64,000 nt of DNA. It comes from Vigna angularis (lineage: Eukaryota > Streptophyta > Magnoliopsida > Fabales > Fabaceae). The translations under genes and the position numbers were made by a program. Position 1 is the first letter of the stretch. Each line of letters starts with the position of its first letter. The stretch spans positions 14,924,501-14,988,500 of the forward strand of contig NC_068970.1 in NCBI RefSeq assembly GCF_016808095.1, written 5' to 3'. The notes beneath the pieces were generated by a model. That model saw nothing but the letters and a program-made list of their open reading frames with translations, ran no database searches and was not told the DNA's origin. Shown here one piece after another: positions 1 to 11,780 of this stretch.

Positions 1-714
<714 letters not shown>

Positions 715-1383
715 TAGAACTGTAAAAAATGGGTAATCCGTTGATCTGGTTCAGTTTATCATGGGTTGGTCACTTAATTATCAAAAATAGAACTGTCAAA
801 AAATTCAAATCCGGTCCGACTCACCATGGGTTGATGGGTTAAATGGATTGACTCACACTCATTTAAGTATAAGTTTTTTCCTAAATAAAAAAAATTATAA
901 TTTTTTAATTCAAATCTAAATAATTTTTACTCTAGATGTTAAACTTCAAAGACAATTCAAAATTAAAAAATATCATACAATCTAAACGTAATCCAAAAAT
1001 AAGCACAAAAGGCGAAAAATAAATTTTTAATATTGATAATTTTTGTATCACTTGTCAATTTATAATATTATAGTCTTGAATAGATAAATCTATAATATTT
1101 TTCTCTCTTGAAACATATTTTTTTTATCTTCATCTACTATATAATAGAAAAAAATATTAACTAATAATATTGAAACACAAAATAATAAATAATTAAATTA
1201 AATTAGGTGGGTTGGTGAGCCAACCCGGCTCACCACGGGTTCAACCCGAATGAGTTGGGTTCTAAGTGACCGGGTTGAAAATTAACTCACATACAAATAT
1301 TACAATTTTTTCAAACCCAACCCAACTAAAATCTGTGGTGGACCGAATTGGCTTGCGGGTTACAACCCATTTTCACATCACTA
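715..1383. mobile_element. Non-autonomous hAT-type element, copy 1
   Basis: The ends are TAGAACTGTAAAAAATGGG on the left and, read inward on the other strand, TAGTGATGTGAAAATGGG on the right. They form imperfect terminal inverted repeats rich in GGGTTGG/CCAACCC words. The flanks GGTTAAGA (707-714) and GGTTAAAA (1384-1391) are an 8-bp target duplication with one mismatch, the length typical of hAT transposons. There is no transposase. The same family recurs at 25097-26370, where an equivalent internal segment with the words GGTTGGTG and CCAACC is seen. The family assignment rests on duplication length and the TA-G start, not on a transposase. Confidence 0.75.
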
Positions 1384-1398
1384 GGTTAAAAAGTAAGA

Positions 1399-2302
1399 GG
1401 GTGTTGCTCCCTCCACCACCTCAAGTGCTTATGCACCTCCTCACTATTTTCTTTTATTCCAAAAATACTCTACACATTCCCACTATTTTCTTTTATTTCA
1501 AAAATACCCTACACCTCCCTACTATCCTCAACAATCTTTCTCTTTCTCTCTCTACATTAATGGAACATTCATATGGCTTAGATTTAAACTTGTGATATAT
1601 TGCAAAATATAAAATTAAGAGGAAACTTCAATATTAGTGCTTCTACCACTTCCATTTTATAAACTTAAAAGTTAGATGCAAATACAAAATAATAAAAATA
1701 ATAATATTAATAGTAAATAATATATTATTATTATTATTATTATTATTATATAGTAACTTTATAATGACGAAAGAACTAAATAAATTTCAAATCTTTAACA
1801 AATAACTTTTCTTTTATATTTTAAGTATTTAATAATATTTTTATATTATTTATCTAATAAATTAAATACTTTATTCAAGTTATTTGAGTCAAACATGTCG
1901 GTAAGTTAAAACATAATATAATGTTAAAAATTATAGATATTAAATGTAAAAAAAAACACACACATATATATAAACATTTTTCTAGAAATTTCGAACAAAA
2001 TTTTACCATTTATTAAGTAATTTGAAGAAAAAAAAATATATTGAACAGTGAAAATAAGATTGAATCAAACTTATTTAAGGGAAAGTGTAAATAAAATTTT
2101 GCAATATATCATAAGTTTAAATCTGAGCCATGTGAATGCTCCATTAATGTGGAGAGAAAGAAAAAGATTGTTGAATATAGTGAGGAGATGTAGAGTATTT
2201 TTGAAATAAAAGAAAATAGTAAAAAGATATAAAGTATTTTTGAAATAAAAGAAAATAGTGGAGAGGTACAAAGCAGTTGGGGTGGAGAAGAAATCACCAC
2301 CC
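1399..2302. mobile_element. Non-autonomous Mutator-like element (MULE), 904 bp
   Basis: Terminal inverted repeats of roughly 200 bp begin GGGTGTTGCTCCCTCCACC on the left and GGGTGGTGATTTCTTCTCC on the right (other strand). They share the motif CTATTTTCTTTTATT repeated twice per arm. A perfect 9-bp target duplication AAAGTAAGA lies at 1390-1398 and 2303-2311, diagnostic of MULEs. The interior is AT-rich with no gene. Open reading frames in both arms are TIR sequence. The insertion sits 15 bp from hAT copy 1, and the two target duplications overlap by two bases. Confidence 0.85.
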
Positions 2303-2311
2303 AAAGTAAGA

Positions 2312-4179
2312 TTACATACAAAACTCATAAGAATATATGGACTTGTCTTTTATTCTTTGCCTTTTCTTTTATAAATTTTAAATTCTTAGTGGGTTCCATC
2401 AATGTTAATTGCATTTTAATGTTTATTTTTTCTCCGTAAAAAGATATTACATTTCAAATATATGTTCAATTACCTAAATATTTATCGAATTGAAATAAAA
2501 CTAATGAAATTAAAATTCTTGTACTGAGAATATCTTTTTCTTAGTCTAAAAAAGTAAAATATGTAATTATTTATTTATTCGATTATTTATCTATAAATAT
2601 TATAAATATGTCATTACTATTAATTATGATTTAAATATGTTTTTATTGTCTCAATTTTGATTCAAATTCTCTTAAATTTTGATATATTATGATTTTCAAA
2701 TAAATATAGTTCTTTTGATGTTAATTTTTTTTACTTGTCAATTATATTTTTTAACCGAAATTAAAGTGATAATGCGTCAAATAAAATAAACAATTTAAAT
2801 GTATTTAGCGTAAAAAAAATTTAATGTAATTAAATTAAAATGACTATACCTATTATTTTTTAAATTGTAAGGCAAAATATATCAATGTTTTGGACAAAAA
2901 TAAATTTTAATTTTAGACTAAAAACATGTTTAATTTATTAATTATTTATTAACATTAACTAGCAATTGAATTATTGTTTAAACGTAACTATTTATCAACT
3001 TTTTAATTATTATTTATAATAATATATTTGTCCATTAGTTAGACATATTTTAAACGTAACTATTTATCAATTTTTGAATTAATATTTATAATAATATATT
3101 TGTCCATTAGTGTTAAACATATTTTACAGTTACTAATAACTATTTTTCAATGCAAGTTTTCACATAATTAGGGGATGGACATATTTTAACAGCTACTAAG
3201 AACTATTTTTCAATGCAAGTTTTCACATAATTAGGGGAGGGAGTAGGTTATAATTAAAGAACTATTTTTCAATGCAAGTTTTCACATAATTAGGGGATGG
3301 ACATATTTTAACAGCTACTAAGAACTATTTTTCAATGCAAGTTTTCACATAATTAGGGGAGGGAGTAGGTTATAATTAAAGAACTATTTTTCAATGCAAG
3401 TTATAATTTTTATATTATTTGTTTAACCCTCTCTTCTCACTTTTATTTTTTTTTATCTTCTCGTGAGTTTGATTAAAATGTTTTTTAACATATTAACGGG
3501 AATTACATAAGTGTATAATTGTTTCTCGATAAAAATAATATTAATTAATATTTTATTATCACAATAAACTCCACAACATGTCAATTATCTCAAAATATAT
3601 CACTATATTATTCACACAATAATTCATATTTAATTTTTGATGTACTTGTTTGAAAAATAGTTTCAATTTATAATATAATTAATGGTATTGTAATGGAAAA
3701 TAAGTCATGTATGTAAAAATATATCAAATATCAAATTTCGATCAAGAATTATTTTCAATTTTACAAAATATTTCAAAGAATAAATATATATATATATATT
3801 AATATTGATTGTTATTTAATATTTAAGTAAACACTTATCAATAATGCTTTGGTTACTTTAAAGTTCAAGATTAATGAATCCAAACAAAATTTAAATCATC
3901 ATGAAGTTGTTTTAAGTTTGTAAAGTTAAGAAGAGTTTTTAAGTCTAACTGATTCCTATAAATCGGCTTGTAAGGTGAGAATCAAATAAAAAAATAGAAT
4001 GTCCACGTAGATTTTATTAAGATAGACCCCAACCATGTTTTTGATAACATATTAGAAGTGAACTTTAAAAGTAACTTAACTTCATAAAATCAACTTGTAA
4101 GTTGAGATTTTTATCTCACTTATATATTATAATTTGCCCTTGTCTTTGTTAGATGTGCAACTTCTGTAAAACATTTAAC
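2312..4179. other. AT-rich intergenic stretch
   Basis: No gene is supported. Apart from the tandem repeat at 3117-3405 it is low-complexity AT sequence with a short TA run near 3785-3800. Its left end abuts the MULE target duplication, and its right end includes the region just after the stop codon of the ARK-like locus. Confidence 0.7.
3117..3405. repeat. Dimeric tandem repeat with a ~117-bp higher-order period
   Basis: The segment GAACTATTTTTCAATGCAAG followed by TTTTCACATAATTAGGGGA recurs about every 57-60 bp, five times counting the partial ends. Two linkers alternate between copies: one contains GGACATATTTTAACAGC, the other GGAGTAGGTTATAATTAAA. This makes an A-B-A-B higher-order repeat of about 117 bp. 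The two A-B units are nearly identical, implying recent duplication. Confidence 0.9.
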
Positions 4180-5105
4180 TTATTTAACCATATTCAATGC
4201 CGAATGCTTAATCTCAGCACGGAATGCAGGGTTGGAGATTAGTGTTTCACGTGCAAGAATCCTTATATCTTCTCTTGAAGAATCTCTTGAGACTCGAACC
4301 AACTCTCCCATTGCCCCTCCACTGATCATATCTATTGCATTTGCTTCTGTATCATATCAAACAAAAACTCTTCAACATATACAATGTTTAGTATCTAAAT
4401 CATAGATGGATAAGATGTATTTAGTGCTCACCAAATTTTGCTAAGTGGCAGAGAGCAATCTCAATATGACGCCTAACTAACGAGACTTCATTATTTGCAT
4501 TTTGCACAATCCACGGAAGCAAATCGTCCACTATAAGTAAAGACCTTTCGACCTTTGTTCCTGTATAACAAGCAATAACAATATCATTGATAAAGAACAT
4601 GAATATGTCAATTTAAAGACAACGTATTTATTGTGATAACCATATATATATATATATATATAAAAGCTATTACCTTGAGTAGATGCTTTAGACTCACATT
4701 TTGCAAAGTTGGCTATTGCACGGGCAATCTGGGTGTGTACATCAGGATGTCTGCATCTGACCATTCCCAATAGTGCCTTGAGACCACCTTCATCTCTTAT
4801 CTTTATTTGTAGTTTATCTAAATAGATGAACACCAAAGTTGTAAAGTTAGCAATAATGTACTTAATGCCTATCGAACAAACAACTCCAAAATCTATAATG
4901 AAACACTACTTGACATTTTGAGCTTTATACCACATTTATACTTTTCATTTAGTCTTCATCTTGAAACCAAGTGGATTAAATAACATGCCTTATAGTGACA
5001 GTCTAATTCAATATACTTGATACCCATTTTGGATACCGGATTTGAAAAAGTATGGATGATATTATTGACATTATAACTTTATAAGAGAAGGATTAATTGG
5101 ATTAG

Positions 5106-5330
5106 TTGATTAAAGACAAACCTAAAAGAGGGGTTCAAGACATACTTAGGCTGATGTTTAAAAGTGGAATGAAATTCAGACCAAGAAATAGTGCAAATGA
5201 CCGATGTCTTTCATATGAAATGTGCGGTGAACGAATAAGAGGATTCATATTGATTTTTTTCAAAGGAGAACCCCAAGAAGAGTGGGATGAAAAAAGTGAT
5301 ACCGTGCCTTTTCAACTTGTCATATCATAA
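5106..5330 (+). other. Coding-like ORF inside the ARK-locus intron, unrecognised
   Basis: This is a 74-codon plus-strand frame inside the 3.1 kb intron between ARK exons 8076-7951 and 4817-4674. It looks more protein-like than its surroundings: balanced composition and segments such as FRPRNSANDRCLSYEMCGER and FKGEPQEEWDEKSDTVPF. The nearby minus-strand stretch around 5570-5720 (words SVVDPSYVPVPQQSG) also looks coding-like. I do not recognise a family. It could be a captured or relocated exon rather than a gene; no promoter or splice partners could be assigned. Confidence 0.25.
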
Positions 5331-6169
5331 TTAATCTTTTATTCCTTAAGTAAGAAAGTAGTCAAGTTTTGGAATTGTTAGAACCATTAGAATTTAGTTT
5401 GATATGATAGACTCCTTTGTTGACTATGGTTTTGATATAAGAGACTATTCCTGTGTAAATTTCTCTCAAATAGCCTAAAGTTCACTACTCATTCCCTTTA
5501 CCCAATAAACATCTTTAACGACTTGAGGGTATCACGTAGAAATAGATGAACTAGAGAAACTTGTTAGGTATGAGAGTAACAATTCCTCCCTGCGGAACAT
5601 TTATTTGCTACATGAGACATTGTACCAGATTGTTGTGGTACAGGAACATATGATGGATCAACAACAGAAAAAAACTGGGATTCTAATTTTAGCATTGTCT
5701 TACATGTGTCATTCCATGTTTTAAATGGCAGGTAAATAAAAATAAGGTAGGAAATTTTGGAACAAGAGTATTCGAAGTAGGAGAAAGATAAGCATACTAA
5801 AATTGACATCCAAAAAAAAGTCATATTGGAAATATGAAAACAAAAGTTAAAAATATTGTAACACACAAAGCTCTTACGAGAGTGGTTGTGCCCCAAGATT
5901 ATATATGTTGTTCAAATGGAGCCAATAAAAAGGGAATAAAAACAAATAATCATATAAAAGGAAAATGGTTGATGAAAAAATCTATTTGAGTAATGGAACC
6001 TCTTAAAGACCCTTTTAATGTATAAGTACATTTTCTTTTAGCAAAAGATTAAATTCTCATAACAATTTTTTTTTTCTCAAACAAGACTCTTTAAATGTAT
6101 AAGTACATTTTTTTAGCAAACGATTAAATTCTCATTATGTTTTTTCTAAATTTGCAAGTTGTTTATTGT

Positions 6170-7575
6170 TGAAATTCTGTAGGAACAATTTCTTAACAAT
6201 ATTTTTTTTAGTTTTGTAGATTTGTATATTTATTTATAATAAATTATTTTAATAAAAATTTATAATTTTTTTTATAAACTCATGAATATTAATTTAAGAA
6301 ATATATTTAACTTAATATTTATAAATTAGTTGGAAATAAAAAATTTGAAGAGTGAGTATAATAAATAGATAATTTAAATATATTGTAATTATAGTAATAG
6401 AAAAATTATTATAATAAAATATTGTAACTATGGTTGTTTATAGTAAAATTAATTTTGATAAATATATTTTTTTAGTTAAAGTAATTTATGTCATTTTTTG
6501 GGTGCCTAATAAGCTAGAAAAAAATATCATATATAATAGTGGAAATATTTGAAAAGAAATTTAATATAAAGTTAAAAATTAGTAATATCAATGTAAAACA
6601 TTTAGGTTTATTTATAAAATAATATTTATAGAAAAAATTAAAAAAGTATATAATTATTTTAAAAAAATATTTAGAAAATTCATATACATCTAAATTGTAG
6701 TAAAATATAAATATTCTTAATAGAATTTTATAAAAAATTTAAATAAAAAAGCATAAAATTAAAAAATTTAAATTTAAATTAGATAACTATTTGTTGAAGT
6801 TATTAGTTATTTAAATTAAAGTTATTAATTATAAAAAATAAATTACTTAGTAATTTATTTTTCAAAATAAACTACGACCTTTTCTTAAAAACTAAACGTT
6901 TATTACTAAGTAATTTATTTTTTTAATCATTACATTTAATTTAAATAACTAATACATGAACGAATAGTTATCTGATTTGAATTTGTGAATTTTATACTTT
7001 TTGTATTTTAAATTTTTATAAAATTCTTTTAACATTTTTTATATTTTGCTATATTTTAAACTTATATATTTTTTGTAAATATTTTTTTTGAGAAAATTCT
7101 ATACTTTTTAATATTTTTTAAATATATATTTTAAATATATTTTTTAAATAAATCTAAACATTTTATTCCTATTACTATTTTTTAACTTTACATTAAATTT
7201 ATTTTCAAATATTTCTACCGACAATCATATTATTATTTATTTATTTATTCTAATTTATTACTCACAAAAAGTATTACATAAATTATTTTAACTAAATAAA
7301 TATACATTTATCAAAATTAACTTTACGAAAAACAACCATAATTATAATAATTTTTCTAATATCATAATTTCAATATATTTAAATTATCTTATTTATTATT
7401 ATCACTTTTCATAATTAATTTATAAATATTAAATTAAGTCTATTTTTTAAATTTATAGTCACATAAGTTTATAAATAAATATAAAGTTTTAATAAAATAA
7501 TTTATTATAAATAAATATACAAATCTATAATACTAGAAAAAAAAAGTTACTAATTTGTTTATAAAAAACAGAATT
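6170..7575. mobile_element. Foldback-like element: ~1.4 kb imperfect palindrome in an intron
   Basis: The two halves are inverted copies around a centre near 6872. For example, GATTTGTATATTTATTTATA near 6220 mirrors the complementary string near 7515. TTACTTAGTAATTTATTTTT near 6845 mirrors TTACTAAGTAATTTATTTTT near 6903, read on the opposite strand. Arms of about 700 bp with almost no spacer suggest a foldback or long-TIR element. It has no coding capacity. It accounts for nearly half of the unusually long ARK-locus intron. The ends and target duplication could not be fixed because everything is AT-rich. Confidence 0.65.
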
Positions 7576-10500
7576 TTAATAGTAAAAGACCAATAAATTA
7601 GAATAAATATGTTTAAAATTTAGTCTTTCACCATAATAATTGTTTTTAAACACTAAAAGAGTCTAGTGTATGTTTTTTTTGGTTCCTACTACAAGATTTA
7701 AACCTAGAATCTTTGTAAAATATTGAAATGTTCTTATTTTAATTTTTATTTTTGAGCGGATTATTCAAATGTCTACTCACAAGAATGATACTCAGAAACT
7801 TTCTTGTGCTATATCATCTGGTAAACATAAATAAGAGCACCCATAAATTTTTATGCATCCGTCCTACATTTCAACTAAAAGGCAAATGAGTCTGATCATG
7901 AGATTGAAAAACATGCTAACTTGAAAAATGAGATAATATCAAAAGTTTACCATTTCCAAAAAGATTAGCAAATGCTCCAGCAACCATTCGAAGGGTCTGA
8001 GGATCTTCAGCATTGGCTGCTACCATTGACAGTAAATTAATGCCTCCTTGAGCGGCAATGAGATCTTGGTTGGTTTCTGTTCAGACACCAAATAAGGTTG
8101 ACATACCAGGAACCAAAAGAGAGACAAATAATTGGAAGTAAATATTTATTTTAAGTTTCTAGCAGAAAAGAAAAGGCTGTGGAAATTTACCATTCATTGC
8201 CAAATTGGCAATGGCGCTTGCTGCAACTCTATGTGTGGCTTCATCTTTTGAGTTCTTAAGGAGTGAAAGCAAGGGCGTAAGTCCACCTACTTCTACAATC
8301 TTCTTCTGGTTTCTTTCTGCAACATCAGGTTTGATAGATGTTAAGGCTAATTTTTTTATGATATAAATTTCAACAAAGCAACAAATAGACTTTCAAATTA
8401 TGTTAGCTGAAATATAAACTTGATTTTACGCCTAAAAGGCATAATTTCTGTTATTATGTGTAGCATGTTTTGCCAGGAGCATGCTTAAAAGCAAGAGATT
8501 ACCAGAGGAATTTTGGGCAAAACCGTGGCTGGTGTATAACCGGTCTCCAACAAGAGATTAAATATTTGTTGCGAAAATCTTAATCATAGGTTTATGAGTA
8601 GTCATTATTGGACAATTATATTCAAATTCATCTAACAGAAATTTATTCATTTTCACAAATTCATTGACCCCAGATCATATAATGCAGGAGTCAAACGCAA
8701 TCCTAGACTTATGTTAGACTGCTATTTTATATATAAAAGGTTTATAAACATAAGTTGGCAACACTGAAACCTTCACAAGCTAAATTAGCTATTATTTTCA
8801 CGGCATGGATTTGTGCATCAGCATCTTCTGGTTCAAGCAACGACAGAATCTTCTGCAATCCACCTGCTAAAATATCGACTTTATCAGCTCAAAATATCTT
8901 CTAAATTGAAAGTAATATTTATCAACATAAAATGTCTAGTTTTCAACATGCAAGATATGCAACGAAAACTAGCTAATAAATAATTACTGCCTTGTTCAAA
9001 GAGCTTGGCAGCTGAGGCCTCCTCTCCATTTCCTGAAGCTTGCTGTTGATGTTTAACCAGGAAAGAGGGAGAATAATCTAAACCACCAGCAACTTTCTCA
9101 GATCGAACTCGACGAATTTTTTGTGTTTTCTGCAAGATCAAGTTGCATTCAAAAGTGTTTTCAGTAGATAATTACAAGGTTAAGTAAACTTATGGCTTAT
9201 TTTCTCTAAATGCACCAGAAACCCATGAAGAATTTGCAGAAACATGACGATGAGTACAGGTCGTCACATGTCTTAAAAACGATTAAGAGATTAACTAATG
9301 ATACAAGTATTGAAGGTTTTGTGCAGTCTAGGGAAACTATTTGAACCTTCATGTCTTCATAAAGGAGAAGAAAACCTAATGATGATAATATTCGTAGATA
9401 GGATTGCAAAATATAATATGCCTAGACACTGAATAGTAATGATGATACCCTTTTAAGCTTTTACAGTCAAGTACAAAAATCACCATTTAAATCCTACAAG
9501 TTTTATAAATCTTTAATCACTCTACTTCAATCAAAACTAATAACATAAAAGTCTTATTTCCCTTTTATAAGAAAACATAAAATATAGCCAATTAATTACT
9601 ATATGATATTCGTGCACTTCAGATATAGCTTACTTTTCCAACATTAAAACCTAATTGCAGCAGTTGACTTTGCAATCTGGTTATTTCTCTTTTGAGATTC
9701 TCCTTCTGCTGTGCCTCATCTTCCAACATCTTACGAAGTTTTAAGATATGTGATTCTCTTGATGCCTATTTCAGGAGACATACATACACGTGTAAAACTA
9801 ATTCAGAAGTCACATAAAAAGGCACATATGCAAAGTGAAAAGTACAAAGGGCAAAAAAACATACCTCCCGATCTTTCAGTTCTTTCATTTGAGTTTTCAG
9901 ACGATTTAGCTCCCCTTCGGTAGCATTTCTGATAAGAGTCTCTTTCTGAAGTAAATTTTTCAAAATGACTACTTCCTCAACAGGCACAATGGCCATCTAA
10001 GAAATGATAATTCACTTGTGAGCATGAAATGTTTTACTCTGACAATTGACTTACGATTATCATATTGTAATCTAATTTTTATCCTCAGAATTATTTGTTG
10101 ACCCTTCCAATGTTCGAGCAAAATAGAATATAGTCGAAATAACTTAAGTAACTGAGTCAGAAAATAACAGGGAAGATAAACGGGACAAACAATTGAGATG
10201 AGTTGCTCCTGAATTCTTCACAATGAATTGACGTTATAATTTGTTGTGAGGGATGTTTTGTTGTTATATTAGCATGAGACAACATATGGTTTAACAAAAA
10301 ATACTACCTCTGCAGTAGATGTCATACAAAATTCCTCATACTTTTTCTTATTCTCCATCACCTTCTCTTCTAGCTTCTTAATTGATTCCTTATTATAGTC
10401 TTTCTGATATTTCATCTTTCCTTCTGAGAAAAGGAAGCGCGTATCAGTACATATTTACCAAGAAATCATCAAATCAAACCATTCATGTTTGCTACTAATT

Positions 10501-11696
10501 GAACTTACAATAGATAAACCAACCTCCAGCGAATCCGAATAGCTTTCTTTGGCCTCTGATATCCGATGTTGTGCAATATTGTCCTGAAATTCCTTCTGCT
10601 GATGAGTTTGTCTAGTTCTATGTCTAGCCTTCTACATGAACTTTTGTAATCAATTGTCTGCTTTAATTTTACTGTGTTTCTCACGTTCATAACCTATAAC
10701 AGTCACATACGTTCAGCATTGTTAAAATTGGCCTACATATCTACAAAAATGTACATTAATCATAGCAGCAAAATTTGGTATGTACTATAGTATGTTGAAA
10801 GTTATTTATGGAAAATTAATCAGTAGCTGCAACGGCCATGGGACCTTCCTCAATTAAGCAAAAAAAAGTAGGAAGTGCCAAGTGCCACTCACTAGCGGTG
10901 TATGAATATCTATAAAATAGCCAATAAATTGAAGCCCAATGCACAGAAAAGCCATCACTTACCCTACGTTTCAACCAATTTCTCCAGCTTATTTCTATTA
11001 TATCCTCTCTTGTGTTTTATCATCATGTACCTTAAAATAAAAAATAACTGCATCATAACTCAAAACTATCCACAATCTTCACAATGATTATTACAGACAT
11101 TCAGTAAGGTTTATTTCCTTGTGAAATGGATTTGCAACAGTCACAGAGTTCAACTATAGAACCGGATATTAACTGGACAAGTCCATCCACAAATAGAATA
11201 TATATATATATATACACATTAGTATATGGCTAAAACGAAGAAAATATCTCACTGAATTTAAAACCTAACTCCATCCAAATATTATAGTCTCCCGTGTGCT
11301 GTGGAGAAGCTCCAACAGTATATGTTACAAATGGACAGGTCTTACAACAGTTTCCCATACAAAATTAAGGAACATTGCCATAACATTTGTATTGCTTGAA
11401 ATGAACAATAACGGAAATATATATATCATGGAAGACTATATGGATATGGCAATAATGAGATGTATGAGAGCAGCGAAACAATATGTTATTTACGGATGCA
11501 ATAATTGATGGGTGCTCAATTAGAAGCTTGGGCGTGAATTACAAACAAATCACAAAACATGCTAGTTTTTCTTATTCTTACAGGTGTATTTGTCCAAAAA
11601 CTTACATTGCATGCTATTCATGATATCATTTATCTTAAGGAAAACACTAACCACGTAAGAGATCAACTCAAGCACTACTGATAAGTTAACAACCTT

Positions 11697-11780
11697 TTAA
11701 TAATAAATTATGTGTTATTGTTTTATTAATTCATATATTTAATAAATTATGTGTTATTGTTTTATTAATTCATATATTTA
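11697..11780. repeat. Two-copy ~42-bp tandem duplication
   Basis: The phrase AATAAATTATGTGTTATTGT followed by TTTATTAATTCATATATTTA occurs twice back to back. The copies appear identical, so the duplication is recent. Confidence 0.9.

Larger units (their letters stand above)
4180..10693 (-). pseudogene. Motor-less, frameshifted ARK-type armadillo-repeat kinesin locus
   Basis: Eleven minus-strand exons match the coiled-coil and armadillo half of plant ARK kinesins (ARK1/2/3): 10693-10524, 10423-10308, 9996-9865, 9765-9634, 9129-8991, 8866-8771, 8316-8191, 8076-7951, 4817-4674, 4560-4432 and 4346-4180. Family-type words include RRLDIELDKL, GELNRLKTQMKELKD, LRKMLEDEAQQKE, GGLQKILSLLE, AIANLAMN, NAEDPQTLRMVAGA and GMVRCRHPDV. 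No motor (P-loop, switch) was seen in the AT-rich 6 kb upstream. The first exon shifts frame after DKL. The second is 116 bp where its phase-0 borders require 117, giving TGA at 10414-10412 where LKY is expected. From the ATG at 9996 onward nine exons total 1191 bp (397 codons with stop) and stay open. Exon 9129-8991 would need a GC donor. It is either a decaying paralogue or a surviving truncated ARM protein; intact ARKs act on microtubules in root-hair and endoplasmic growth. Confidence 0.75.
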
